A stretch of 32,677 nucleotides of DNA from Planctomycetota bacterium (GTDB taxonomy: Bacteria; Planctomycetota; UBA1135; UBA2386): contig JADLFX010000029.1 in NCBI GenBank assembly GCA_020849665.1, positions 1-32,677 on the forward strand, read 5' to 3'. The notes below the pieces were generated by a model, which saw nothing but the letters and a program-made list of their open reading frames with translations, searched no databases and was not told where the DNA came from. The position numbers and the translations under genes are program-made. Numbering within the stretch: the stretch's first letter is position 1; every line of letters begins with the position of its first letter. Shown here piece by piece: positions 24,034 to 32,010 of the stretch.

Positions 24034-24343
24034 GGAGGGTGACGACGGATAGGTCTGGTGGCGCGTTCTGTCAAGGCGCCCGATCGGAAGTCTCCCGCCG
24101 GGAACCAGCACTCTGCGCGGCACACGGTCCCCGGCCGCCGGATCCGCGGAGTCCCGCGAGCGTGGGGGCGCAGGGCCTTGCTGCGGGCGAGGTACGCGGA
24201 GCCGCAACGAGGTGGACCCGAACCGGTTCTGCCATGTGCGATCGGGGGGCGGATGCAGGTGGATGGACCGGATCGCCGGCGCTGGGCGGGATCCCGGCGC
24301 GACGGCTTGGCCTCCGTGCGGCGAGCCGCGCATCATCGCCACC
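24034..24343. other. Divergent control region, metal operon / nitrilase
   Basis: These 310 bases hold the leftward promoter at 24046-24074. GAACCGGTTC (24220-24229) is a perfect 10-bp palindrome that could be an operator, but it is about 150 nt from that promoter. I do not see a sequence like the known Zur, MntR or Fur boxes. No clear promoter for the rightward gene is visible. Confidence 0.4.
24046..24074 (-). promoter_or_regulatory. Promoter of the metal-uptake operon
   Basis: On the minus strand a perfect -35 TTGACA (24074-24069) is followed after exactly 17 nt by TATCCG (24051-24046). The ATG of the first gene (24033) begins 12 nt after the -10 element, so the leader should be only a few nucleotides. 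This is the best sigma-70-type match I see in the window. Confidence 0.65.
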
Positions 24344-25072
24344 ATGAAGATCGCTCTCGCCCAGACGGAGGCCGTGGTCGGCGACGTCGCCGCGAACGTG
24401 GCGAACCACCTGCGCTTCGTCGAGCGCGCGGCTGGGCTGGGGGCGCGCTACGTGGCCTTCCCCGAGTTGTCGATCACCGGCTACGAGCCCCGGCTCTGCC
24501 AAGGCCTGGCGATGGACGCCGACGACGCGCGGCTCGACGCGCTCCAGCAGGCTGCCGACGGACACGGGCTCACCGTCGCGGCGGGCGTGCCGGTGCGGAC
24601 CGGCGGCAAGCCACGCATCAGCCTCGTGCTCTTCCAGCCTGGGGCGCCGCGCGCCGTGTACTCGAAGCAGTACCTGCACGCAGACGAGGAGCCGTTCTTC
24701 GTGCCCGGGCCGCGGCAGGCAGGGCTCATCGGCAGCGCGCCCAGGGTGGGGCTGGCCATCTGCTACGAGCTGTCGATCGCGGCGCACGCCGAGGCGACGT
24801 TCGGCCAGGGCGCGCAGCTCTATCTCGCCAGCGTCGCCAAGGCCGCGCAGGGCGTCGCCGCGGCGGGTGCGCGCCTCGCCGGCGTGGCCAGGGAGTTCGC
24901 CGCGCCGGCCCTGATGGTCAACTGCGTCGGCATCTGCGATGGCGTCTGCTGCGCCGGTGGGTCCGCCGCATGGGATGGCAAGGGTCGGCTCCTCGCCCGG
25001 CTCGGGGATCAGCATGAGGGCCTGCTGGTGTTCGACGCGGCGACCGGGCGCGCCGCGTCTTCCGCCACCTGA
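24344..25072 (+). CDS. Carbon-nitrogen hydrolase (nitrilase superfamily amidase)
   Basis: Protein of 242 residues, slightly short for the family but with all core motifs. The Glu-Lys-Cys triad is E41 in FPELSITGY, K108 in VYSKQYLHADEEPFF and C140 in LAICYELS. It hydrolyses a non-peptide C-N bond, probably in an amide; the family includes omega-amidases and N-carbamyl-amino-acid hydrolases, and the substrate is not readable from sequence. No signal peptide, so cytosolic. The ATG at 24344 starts the family-typical first strand MKIALAQTEAVVGD; no good Shine-Dalgarno is seen. It diverges from the metal operon and I see no functional link to it. Confidence 0.9.
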   Translation: MKIALAQTEAVVGDVAANVANHLRFVERAAGLGARYVAFPELSITGYEPRLCQGLAMDADDARLDALQQAADGHGLTVAAGVPVRTGGKPRISLVLFQPGAPRAVYSKQYLHADEEPFFVPGPRQAGLIGSAPRVGLAICYELSIAAHAEATFGQGAQLYLASVAKAAQGVAAAGARLAGVAREFAAPALMVNCVGICDGVCCAGGSAAWDGKGRLLARLGDQHEGLLVFDAATGRAASSAT

Positions 25073-25139
25073 GCGGCGTGGGACGCGCGACGGTCGTCCG
25101 CTCTGGGTCCGGTCGAGCGCACGCGATCACACCTGTACG

Positions 25140-25153
25140 AAAGGAGGCGATCC
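25140..25153 (+). other. Orphan extended Shine-Dalgarno sequence in a leader region
   Basis: AAAGGAGGCGATCC would pair with the 3' end of 16S rRNA (GGATCACCTCCTTT) over 14 positions with one G-U-type mismatch. No ATG, GTG or TTG lies at normal spacing downstream, the nearest being a TTG 16 nt on. It may be part of a structured leader RNA, the site of a tiny peptide, or chance. Confidence 0.35.
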
Positions 25154-25268
25154 GCGGCCTTCGTTGACGCATCTGTGGAGCAGGTGGACGATCCCTGCCA
25201 CGCCTCGGGCATCTGCTGGAACGTGATGACCGTGTGACAGACCCCCTCGGGAGTTCGCACGTCCCGCG

Positions 25269-25304
25269 GACGGCCAAGGGCCGTCTCGCCATCCGGTGAG
25301 ACGG
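25269..25304 (+). promoter_or_regulatory. Two mutually exclusive hairpins upstream of the membrane-protein pair
   Basis: GACGGCC (25269-25275) pairs perfectly with GGCCGTC (25279-25285) around AAG. The overlapping CCGTCTCGCC (25281-25290) pairs with GGTGAGACGG (25295-25304) around ATCC, 10 bp with one G-U. The two stems share bases 25281-25285, so only one can form at a time, an attenuator- or riboswitch-like layout. They end 25 nt before the ATG at 25330. Confidence 0.5.
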
Positions 25305-25329
25305 ACTTGACGGTAGCGATGGAGGCCCA

Positions 25330-25959
25330 ATGAGTGCTGGTCAGGATCCGGGACCCATGGCGCAGGCCCAGGTCCCCGAGGCGCTGTACATCGACGAGCG
25401 CGTGCTCGAGTTCTACAAGGCGCACATGCAGCGGGACGTGCAGCGTGCCTTCCGCTATGGGGTGCTCCTGCCCATCGGTCTCTGCTCGCTGCTGGCGCTG
25501 GCGCTCGTCGTCTTCCACTGGATCCCGACCCGCGTCCCGGACCTGCTTGCGGCGAGCCCTGCGGTCCAGGCGAAGATCGCCAAGCAGACCGAAGAATGGC
25601 TGCGGTCTTCGGATCGCCTGCCCGACATCGTGCGCGAGCGACTCAGGGCCGTGATCAGCCAGGAGCCTTCGATCCAGAGGGTCCTGGACGAAGCCGTGAG
25701 CAAGGCCATCCAGGAACTCGACCTCGAGAAGCTGGCGGCTGCGGAGCTGCCAGTGCAGCTCAGCGGCGCACTAGGCCGTTTCGTTGCAGGGGAGGAGGGG
25801 CGCAAGGCGATGGATCCGCCAGCGGCCAGGGCCATCGAGGTGTACTTCACCGGGGAGGTCGGCCGCGAGGCCGTGAGTGCCGCCGTGCGCAGTCAACTCG
25901 ACGAGAAGCTCGTCCGGGGCATCGTGCACGACGAGGTCAATCGAGCTCTTCGGCGCTGA
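25330..25959 (+). CDS. Single-pass membrane protein of unknown function, first of a pair
   Basis: Protein of 209 residues that I do not recognise. Residues 1-43 are polar; 44-64 form one hydrophobic helix (GVLLPIGLCSLLALALVVF), followed by IPTRV. The rest is charged and helical (EEWLRSSDRLPDIVRERLRAV, LDEAVSKAIQELDLEKLAA), likely to form helical bundles or oligomers. By the positive-inside rule the N-terminus is probably cytoplasmic and the large C-terminal part outside, but this is weakly supported. GGAGG lies 4-5 nt before the ATG. The next gene starts after 19 nt and has the same layout with VPARV after its membrane helix, so the two look like paralogues that work together. Confidence 0.8.
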   Translation: MSAGQDPGPMAQAQVPEALYIDERVLEFYKAHMQRDVQRAFRYGVLLPIGLCSLLALALVVFHWIPTRVPDLLAASPAVQAKIAKQTEEWLRSSDRLPDIVRERLRAVISQEPSIQRVLDEAVSKAIQELDLEKLAAAELPVQLSGALGRFVAGEEGRKAMDPPAARAIEVYFTGEVGREAVSAAVRSQLDEKLVRGIVHDEVNRALRR

Positions 25960-25978
25960 GCTGAGGATCCGGATCGCC

Positions 25979-27160
25979 ATGGCAGACTCACGCTGGATCA
26001 ACGAAGCGACGCTCGTCGACCTGCGAGCCAAGCTGGCACAGGAGTCGACAGCCGCGTTCCTCAAGTCGATCGGCATCTCGTATGGGGGCACTGGCCTGCT
26101 GCTCACGCTGGTCTTGGTGTTCCTCGCCGTGCCGGCACGCGTCGACGAGTTCCTGGCCGAGAGCAACCTCACGGAGACCGTGCAGACCGTTGCGGAGAAG
26201 GCTCTCAATGGTCCCGAGTTCGCGCAGCTCCTGCGCCGCGAGATCGAGGACCACCTGGTGCGCGACCGGGCCTTGCGGGACCTGATGATCGAGAGCGCAC
26301 GTGCGTACGTCGGGACGCCCGGGTCGGAGGGCGCGAAAGCCATCGCCGAGCGCGTGCGGGCGCTTGCCACACCGTCTGCTCGGCGGCAGATGGAGGGATA
26401 CCTGCTCCGTGGACCCGGGGCTGCCGTCCTCGAGCGTTCCGTGGCCGCCGCTGCGGCCGGCTTCCTGGCGAGTCCGAAAGGGGCCGAGGCGATCTCGAGC
26501 CGGCTGAGTCAGAACCACTCTCTGGTCGGCGATGCGGTTCGACAACCCGTTCATGCCGAGATCCAGCGCCTCGTCTCTGCCTGGAGCTCCAGGATCGAGG
26601 CCGCCCGGGGTGCCCTCGTGCGCGAACTCGATCTGGCCAGTCCCGAAGGGCTGGACAAGAGCTCCTTGGAGAGACTGGGTGAGTTCATGGAACAGGCCGG
26701 CAGAGGTCTCGCGACGTCCGGGAAGTCTCTGGCGCTGCGAGTGGTGGTCGGCCGCGGATTCCGCTACGACGGTCATGTGCTCAAGGAGTACATGCGGGCG
26801 CTGGGCGACCGGTTCGGAGCCCGATTCGAACTCGTTCTGGTCACCGATCCGTCCAGCAACGTGCTCGCAGCCCTGACGCCGGTGGAGGTGAAGAAGCTCC
26901 TGGAGGATTCCGAGGGCCGGGCCTTCGCGGAACTGCTCTCAACTTCCCCTGCCGATTCCATCCGAGAGCGGCTGCATCGGCATGTCGGTCACAGCGCCTT
27001 CGTCCCAATCAAGACGTCGATGACGCTGCAGCAGGCGCTCAGAGACGTTCCCTGGCGCGCGCCGGATCGGACGGATGTGGTCCACGTCGTCGTCGACGAC
27101 CAGTGGCGATGCGTAGGTAGGACCACGCGCGCCGAGCTTCTGAACCACATCCTGAAGTAG
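25979..27160 (+). CDS. Single-pass membrane protein with CBS-like C-terminus, second of a pair
   Basis: Protein of 393 residues, no clear family. A polar N-terminus is followed by a membrane helix at about 33-51 (ISYGGTGLLLTLVLVFLAV) and VPARV, as in the upstream gene. Residues about 60-260 are helical and charged. A compact domain follows from about 262 (SLALRVVVGRGFRYDGHVLK, FELVLVTDPSSNVLAALTP). Residues about 337-392 (FVPIKTSMTLQQALRDVP, then VVHVVVDDQWRCVGRTTRAE) resemble one CBS motif, a nucleotide-sensing module that normally works in pairs. So a ligand-sensing membrane assembly is possible; this is inference. GAGG precedes the ATG by roughly 12 nt. The gap from the upstream gene is 19 nt. 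Confidence 0.78.
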   Translation: MADSRWINEATLVDLRAKLAQESTAAFLKSIGISYGGTGLLLTLVLVFLAVPARVDEFLAESNLTETVQTVAEKALNGPEFAQLLRREIEDHLVRDRALRDLMIESARAYVGTPGSEGAKAIAERVRALATPSARRQMEGYLLRGPGAAVLERSVAAAAAGFLASPKGAEAISSRLSQNHSLVGDAVRQPVHAEIQRLVSAWSSRIEAARGALVRELDLASPEGLDKSSLERLGEFMEQAGRGLATSGKSLALRVVVGRGFRYDGHVLKEYMRALGDRFGARFELVLVTDPSSNVLAALTPVEVKKLLEDSEGRAFAELLSTSPADSIRERLHRHVGHSAFVPIKTSMTLQQALRDVPWRAPDRTDVVHVVVDDQWRCVGRTTRAELLNHILK

Positions 27161-27804
27161 GCGTGGCCGGACCGGGAGCCCTGAGGCTGATACGGCGTGG
27201 CTCCCCTTGGGCAGCTGGCCTGAACCATGGGCTCCGCACGATGACGACTGCACACGACGTCATGCCCTCGGGGATCGTTGCAGTGCTGGCCGTGACCGCC
27301 CGCGCGGCCTGCCCGTGCGCGGTGGCCCGCGCCGGCCCGTCCTGGCAGGCACGGCTCCGGCTCCGCCGTGCCGGCGGCGCAGGGCGCGAGCGGCGGCCAG
27401 GAGCACTCTGCAGCGGGCGCCAACCCTCGATCCGAACCACGCGCATGCGCGGGAGATCGAGGAGCGGCTGCGGTCCGGAGGCTGACCGGGCCGTGAGAGC
27501 CGGGTAGGTCTCCGCCCTGGCGCGCGTCGGCCCGGGAGCGGAAGCGTGCGGCGGAGCGCATGGCCGGCGCCGTGCACTGGCACGGGTGCAGCGGGGTCCT
27601 GCGGGCGCAGCGTCGGGACCCGGGTCGGCTCGGTCCCCGTGAACGGCCCGGGGCACGCACGTTCACGCGGCATGGTCTTCGGCCGCGCCCAGCCTCAGGT
27701 CGCGATGGGACGGCTTGCGGATCGTCCGAGGATGGGCAAGGCTGTTCGGGAGCCGAGAGTCCGATCGGGCTCGCGCACCCACTCCAACTCGAGGATTCCG
27801 AACC
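27161..27804. other. Gene-poor stretch with possible gene remnant
   Basis: No intact gene is supported in these 644 bases. The open frames on either strand show no family pattern apart from a short TPR-like piece ending at 27485. The stretch lies between the membrane-protein pair and a secreted-protein gene. No tRNA, repeat array or insertion-sequence end was found. Confidence 0.4.
27384..27485 (+). pseudogene. Possible remnant of a TPR-protein C-terminus
   Basis: The frame ending in TGA at 27485 reads STLQRAPTLDPNHAHAREIE and then ERLRSGG. This closely resembles the last repeat and tail of many TPR proteins (the AL-x-LDPNH-x-x-AR pattern). Upstream of about 27384 no further repeats are readable in this frame, so the rest appears lost or shifted. 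A chance match cannot be excluded. Confidence 0.35.
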
Positions 27805-28857
27805 ATGCCCATGCCACGTCTCCTTGTCGCTTCCCTGCTCGCCCTCGCCCCGACGATGGCCGCCCAGGGGGTCGGCGCCGCCTTCCCCATGTTCGAGAAC
27901 AGCTGGGGCAACAGCTGCAACCTGCTGCCCTATGGCCAGACCCTGCACCGCTGGCAGCAGCTCTATGAGGCCGCCGCATTGCCGGTGGGACTCACCCCGG
28001 GCAAGCAGATCCGCACCGTGGGTTGGCGGCGCTGCGGCGATGCCGCCAACTACCCCTCGGCGCCGATCGACATCGAGGTCGGCGTGTACAGCGTGCCGTT
28101 CGCGCAGGCGGGGATGTCGGCAACCTTCGCGACCAACCGGACCGCGGGCACGGGCGGCGTCGCCTTCACGCGCAAGGTCTACAACCTGCCGGCCATGCCT
28201 CTGGGCAACCCCACCAACACCTACGCCCGCCTGCCGCTCGACACCCCGCACGTGTTCGCCGGCCCGAACCTCCTGGTCGAGGTGGTGGCCTTCGGCGCCA
28301 CGGTGGTGAGCACGAACTGGCGCGCGGACATGTGCAGCGGCACGACCGGCGGTGGAGCCGGGACCTTCGGAACGAAGTGCGGTCCGACCACGAACACGAT
28401 CAACTCCACGGGCACCTATCTGCCCGGCAACACGATCACGATCACGGAGGCCAGTGGTCCGGTGAACGCCGCCGCGGTGGCCATGATCGGGTTCTCCCAG
28501 GCCGCGCTCGGTCCGATTCCGCTGCCCTACGCCCTCGGCGGCCTCGGCTTCACGGGCTGCAACCTGTACCAGAGTGCGGACGTCGGCATCGGTTCCACGC
28601 TCAGCGCCGCCGGCGGCGGTTCCCTCCCGTTGCCCCTGCCCGCCAATCCAGCCCTGAACGGCGTCTCGTTCGGCGCCCAGTGGGTCAACCTGGACCCCGC
28701 GAGCCCCGGGGGAGCGAGCTTCACCGCCGGCCGGAGGATCACGCTCGGTCCGATCCCCTGTCCGGGCGCATACCTCTACCGCCTCTCCGACAACCTCGAC
28801 ACGACCGGGTCGGTCTTCACGAACCGCGGGCAGGTCATGATCCTGACCTGGCAGTGA
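27805..28857 (+). CDS. Secreted protein of unknown function
   Basis: Protein of 350 residues with a clear Sec signal (MPMPRLLVASLLALAPTMAAQ). The mature part is rich in Gly, Ala, Thr, Asn and Pro and looks all-beta. The C-terminal region (CNLYQSADVGIGSTLSAAGG, then PLPANPALNGVSFGAQWVNL) resembles a domain recurring in secreted planctomycete proteins of unknown role. There are few cysteines and no visible catalytic motif, membrane anchor or sorting signal at the C-terminus. GAGGA lies 9 nt before the ATG at 27805; an in-frame ATG at 27811 is possible. A strong hairpin 9 nt after the stop suggests a monocistronic transcript. Confidence 0.82.
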   Translation: MPMPRLLVASLLALAPTMAAQGVGAAFPMFENSWGNSCNLLPYGQTLHRWQQLYEAAALPVGLTPGKQIRTVGWRRCGDAANYPSAPIDIEVGVYSVPFAQAGMSATFATNRTAGTGGVAFTRKVYNLPAMPLGNPTNTYARLPLDTPHVFAGPNLLVEVVAFGATVVSTNWRADMCSGTTGGGAGTFGTKCGPTTNTINSTGTYLPGNTITITEASGPVNAAAVAMIGFSQAALGPIPLPYALGGLGFTGCNLYQSADVGIGSTLSAAGGGSLPLPLPANPALNGVSFGAQWVNLDPASPGGASFTAGRRITLGPIPCPGAYLYRLSDNLDTTGSVFTNRGQVMILTWQ

Positions 28858-28866
28858 CGTGAGCGA

Positions 28867-28896
28867 GTCGCGGCCCGCCGCTCCGCGGGCCGCGAC
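28867..28896 (+). terminator. Strong hairpin after the secreted-protein gene
   Basis: GTCGCGGCCCGC (28867-28878) and GCGGGCCGCGAC (28885-28896) form a perfect 12-bp stem with a 6-nt loop, starting 9 nt after the stop codon. No T-run follows, but stem length and position fit a GC-rich terminator or RNA-stabilising end. Confidence 0.6.
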
Positions 28897-28911
28897 CCGG
28901 GCTGGCTGGCC

Positions 28912-30303
28912 ATGGAGTGGCACGAGGACCCTGCTGCCCTCCGCGCGGCGATCGTGGACCATGTCCAGCCGATGGCGACGCGTCTGTCTCTGGCCCACGG
29001 CTTCGCATTCCGCACCGCGCTCCTGACGGCGGCCGGCGCGGCATGGCGACCCGCGCGCTGGGCGCTGCTGGTGCACCTCGCGGTGCTCGTGCTCTGGTTG
29101 GGCACATGGCATGTCCCGCGGACCGCGGAGGCGGCGCTGGCGGCGCAGATCGACCGGATGGGGACCTTCGCCGACGTGCGCGCTTCCACCACCGCCATCT
29201 CGTTCGTCCGTTCGCCATTCACTGCGGAGGACGTGCGGCGCCTGCGGAGCACGGACGACGCTCCCGCGGAGTTCGACGGGGGCTCGCTGGCCATCCTGAC
29301 GGCGACTTCGCAGGCAGAGGTGGATGCGTTCGTGCGCGGGGCCGAAGTGTACCTGCGCGACCAGGCCAGGGCGGGGCGCGACGACTCGGGCGGCCCGCTG
29401 ACCATGGGCCGGCGCATCGCATGCCTGGAGCGGCGGCTGGCGCACTTCGGCTATGACGCGGTGCAGGTGCGGCCGCTGCCGAGCCCGGTGCCGCGCTTCC
29501 AGGTCCTGGTGTCCGCGCTCGATCCGCTGCGCGTGCGCGACGCGGCCAGCGTGCACCTGCTCTTCGGCGCGTTCACCCGGCCGCTCGAGGGCGTGAGCGT
29601 GATAGAGGACGTGGTGCGCTCCGCATGCCAGGTGCTCGACCTCCTGGCGAGCCAGGTGACGCTCCTGGCCGCGCTCTGGTTCGGCGCGCGTGCGGTGGCG
29701 TGGTCGGTGGCCGGGCTGCGCGCTGCACCCGGGCCGCGGTCCGCGCGCGTGGGCGCGCTCCTGGGGGCTGCGCTGGGCGGCACCAGTGCGTACCTGGGGC
29801 TCGCGCTGGCCTCGGGCATCGTCGTGTGGCTCGGGTGCTGGTACCAGCTCGGCGCCCCCTCGTGGCACGCGATCCCCGCCGCGATCCTGCCGGGGTGCGT
29901 CTTCCTGGCCTGCCACGCACTGGGTGTCGCGGCCGCCGCGGCATCCGGCGCGGGGCGCGCGGCCCTGGTGCCCGTGACGGTCGCGCTCGGCACCTGGATG
30001 GCGGCGCTGGCCGCCGGACAGGCGGCCGATGGCGAAGGGCGACCGGAACCCGGCCCGGTGCGTCTGGCGCTGCGCTCCCTGCTCCCCGACGCCCACGGGC
30101 TCGCCGCGGCAGGCCGGCGCTGCTTCGCCGAGAGCCTCCTGGAGGCCGAGCCCGCGGCGCGCCTCGTGCAGGCCCATGGCGAAGCTCCGGCTCCGGGACT
30201 CGTGGGCCTCGTGACGGTGCCGCTGGCGCTCGCTGTGCTCGGCCTGCTGGTGGCGATCGCTACCGTGGCGCTGCGCGCGGCGGACCGGCCCGAGGGGGAC
30301 TGA
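28912..30303 (+). CDS. Polytopic membrane protein of unknown function
   Basis: Protein of 463 residues that I cannot assign. A hydrophobic segment near residues 49-66 (WALLVHLAVLVLWLGTWHV) is followed by a soluble domain of roughly 170 residues, then further membrane segments such as LALASGIVVWLGCWYQL, AILPGCVFLACHALGVAAA and VGLVTVPLALAVLGLLVAI. The soluble domain between helix 1 and the helical C-terminal half resembles the layout of ABC-2 or MacB/FtsX-like permeases, but I see no diagnostic motif and no ATPase gene beside it. No good Shine-Dalgarno precedes the ATG at 28912, so the true start may lie downstream, for example at the in-frame ATG about 20 codons on. It begins 15 nt after the hairpin. 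Confidence 0.65.
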   Translation: MEWHEDPAALRAAIVDHVQPMATRLSLAHGFAFRTALLTAAGAAWRPARWALLVHLAVLVLWLGTWHVPRTAEAALAAQIDRMGTFADVRASTTAISFVRSPFTAEDVRRLRSTDDAPAEFDGGSLAILTATSQAEVDAFVRGAEVYLRDQARAGRDDSGGPLTMGRRIACLERRLAHFGYDAVQVRPLPSPVPRFQVLVSALDPLRVRDAASVHLLFGAFTRPLEGVSVIEDVVRSACQVLDLLASQVTLLAALWFGARAVAWSVAGLRAAPGPRSARVGALLGAALGGTSAYLGLALASGIVVWLGCWYQLGAPSWHAIPAAILPGCVFLACHALGVAAAAASGAGRAALVPVTVALGTWMAALAAGQAADGEGRPEPGPVRLALRSLLPDAHGLAAAGRRCFAESLLEAEPAARLVQAHGEAPAPGLVGLVTVPLALAVLGLLVAIATVALRAADRPEGD

Positions 30304-30328
30304 ACCTGCCGGGTCCGCCAAGGAAGGC

Positions 30329-30356
30329 TTGGATCAAGGGGAGGGCCCCGTATCGT
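30329..30356 (+). promoter_or_regulatory. Promoter of the NSS transporter operon
   Basis: TTGGAT (30329-30334) and TATCGT (30351-30356) are separated by 16 nt. Transcription would start near 30363, giving a leader of about 25-30 nt before the GTG start. Confidence 0.55.
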
Positions 30357-30387
30357 CCCCGCGACCCCTCAACCCGTCTCTCGCGAG

Positions 30388-32010
30388 GTGACCGTGACGC
30401 AGAAGCAAGAGTGGGGCTCGCGCCTGGGCGTGATCCTGGCCGTCTCCGGATCCGCCGTGGGCCTCGGCAACTTCCTGCGCTTCCCCGGGCAGGCCGCCCA
30501 GAACGGCGGCGGCTCGTTCATGATCCCGTACTTCTGCGCGCTGCTGCTGCTCGGGATCCCGATCGGCTGGGCGGAGTGGGCGATGGGGCGCTACGGCGGG
30601 CGCAAGGGCTTCCACTCGGCGCCGGCGATCCTGGGCGTGATCGGCAAGGGCGCGATTGCGCGCTACCTGGGCGTGATCGGCGTGCTGATCCCGCTGGCGG
30701 TGTACTTCTACTATCTGCTGATCGAGAGCTGGTGCCTCGCGTACGCGTACGAGTACTTCACCGGCGGGATCGGGGTGAACGGTAAGGCGCCGATCGACGA
30801 GCAGAACCGGGTTTCGAAGGCCTTCTTCGACAACATCGCCGGCAACGAGTTCGACGGCGTGATGGTCGGCGGCGGAATCCACGAGAGCGTCGTGTTCTGG
30901 GCGATCGTCTTCGCGGTCAACGTCTTCTTCGTCTACCGCGGACTCTCGAAGGGCATCGAGAAGTTCTGCCAGTGGGCGATGCCGGCGATGGCCGTGTGCG
31001 CGGTCGTCGTCCTGGTTCGGGTGCTGACGCTGGGCACGCCCGACCCGGCCAAGCCAGACCAGAACGTGGTCAACGGGCTGGGCGCGATGTGGAACCCGTC
31101 GTTCGAGGCGCTCGCCAACCCGCAGACCTGGCTGGCGGCGGCGGGACAGATCTTCTTCAGCCTCTCGGTCGGCTTCGGCGTGATCATCAACTACGCCTCG
31201 TACCTGCGCCGGCGCGACGACGTGGTCGTCTCGGGCATCACCGCGTCGTCCACGAACGAGCTCTTCGAGGTGGGCTTCGGCGGGATGATCACGATCCCGG
31301 CCGCGTTCGTGTTCCTCGGCGCGTCAGGGACCCTGGCCGCGGTCCAGACGGGTTCGTTCGGCCTCGGCTTCCAGACGCTCCCCGTGGTGTTCGCGCAGAT
31401 GCCCGCTGGCAACCTGATCGGCGGGATCTGGTTCTTCATGTTGTTCCTCGCGGCGATCACCAGCTCGCTCTCGATGTTGCAGCCGACGCTGGCGTTCTTC
31501 GAGGAGGCCCTGGGAGTCTCGCGCAGGAAGGCGATGACCCTGGTCGTGATCGTCGCCCTCGCAGGATCTGCGTTCGTGATCTGGTTCAGCAAGGGTGGCG
31601 TGGCGCGCGACACGCTCGACAACTGGGTCGGAACGCTTGGCATCTTCGTCCTCGCGATGGTGCAGATCGTCTGCTTCGGCTGGGTGTTTGGGATCGAACG
31701 CGGTTGGAGCGCGATCCACGAAGGAGCGCACCTGAAGCTGTGGCCGGTGTTCAAGTTCGTCTTCAAGTACGTCACACCGCTCTACCTGATCGCGGTGTTC
31801 CTCGCGTTCTGCTGGAACAATCTGGGCGATTGGTGGGCGAAGGTCCTGGAGAGTCCGGTGCAGCAGATGACCATCGGGTTGATCGTGGCCACGATCGTGC
31901 TGCTCGTGATCATCACGCGCATCGGCGAGAAGCGCTGGCGCGCGCTGGGGCTGGACCTGGACGGCCGGGAACCACCGGCCGACGAGACCCGCGGAGGAGG
32001 TGCGCGATGA
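30388..32010 (+). CDS. Sodium-dependent transporter, NSS (SNF) family
   Basis: Protein of 540 residues with about 12 membrane helices, the usual size for bacterial neurotransmitter:sodium symporters. The first helix contains SGSAVGLGNFLRFPGQAAQN, the family's sodium- and substrate-site signature. NGGGSFMIPYF in helix 2 and GQIFFSLSVGFGVIINYASY in helix 6 are also diagnostic. It imports an amino acid with Na+ across the inner membrane; the substrate is unknown, but a MetS-like partner suggests methionine or alanine. GTG at 30388 or 30394 could start translation; GAGGTGA overlaps the first, so 30394 is possible too. It has its own promoter and its last codons overlap the small-subunit gene by four bases. 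Confidence 0.92.
   Translation: MTVTQKQEWGSRLGVILAVSGSAVGLGNFLRFPGQAAQNGGGSFMIPYFCALLLLGIPIGWAEWAMGRYGGRKGFHSAPAILGVIGKGAIARYLGVIGVLIPLAVYFYYLLIESWCLAYAYEYFTGGIGVNGKAPIDEQNRVSKAFFDNIAGNEFDGVMVGGGIHESVVFWAIVFAVNVFFVYRGLSKGIEKFCQWAMPAMAVCAVVVLVRVLTLGTPDPAKPDQNVVNGLGAMWNPSFEALANPQTWLAAAGQIFFSLSVGFGVIINYASYLRRRDDVVVSGITASSTNELFEVGFGGMITIPAAFVFLGASGTLAAVQTGSFGLGFQTLPVVFAQMPAGNLIGGIWFFMLFLAAITSSLSMLQPTLAFFEEALGVSRRKAMTLVVIVALAGSAFVIWFSKGGVARDTLDNWVGTLGIFVLAMVQIVCFGWVFGIERGWSAIHEGAHLKLWPVFKFVFKYVTPLYLIAVFLAFCWNNLGDWWAKVLESPVQQMTIGLIVATIVLLVIITRIGEKRWRALGLDLDGREPPADETRGGGAR

Noticed and set aside
24220..24229. GAACCGGTTC palindrome as a Zur or other metal-regulator box
   Set aside because: It does not resemble known metal-regulator boxes and lies about 150 nt from the operon promoter; 10-bp palindromes are expected by chance at this GC content.
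25307..25312. TTGACG as a -35 element for the membrane-protein pair
   Set aside because: The -10 position would fall at or past the ATG, so it cannot drive this gene.
25073..25329. Minus-strand frame through the leader region (as a protein-coding gene)
   Set aside because: The frame lacks a plausible start and Shine-Dalgarno, runs on antisense to two genes, and the strong hairpins read better as RNA.
26989..30321. Minus-strand frame of 1110 codons under the secreted protein and membrane protein genes
   Set aside because: Composition is that of a GC shadow; the plus strand carries a signal peptide and membrane helices in proper order.
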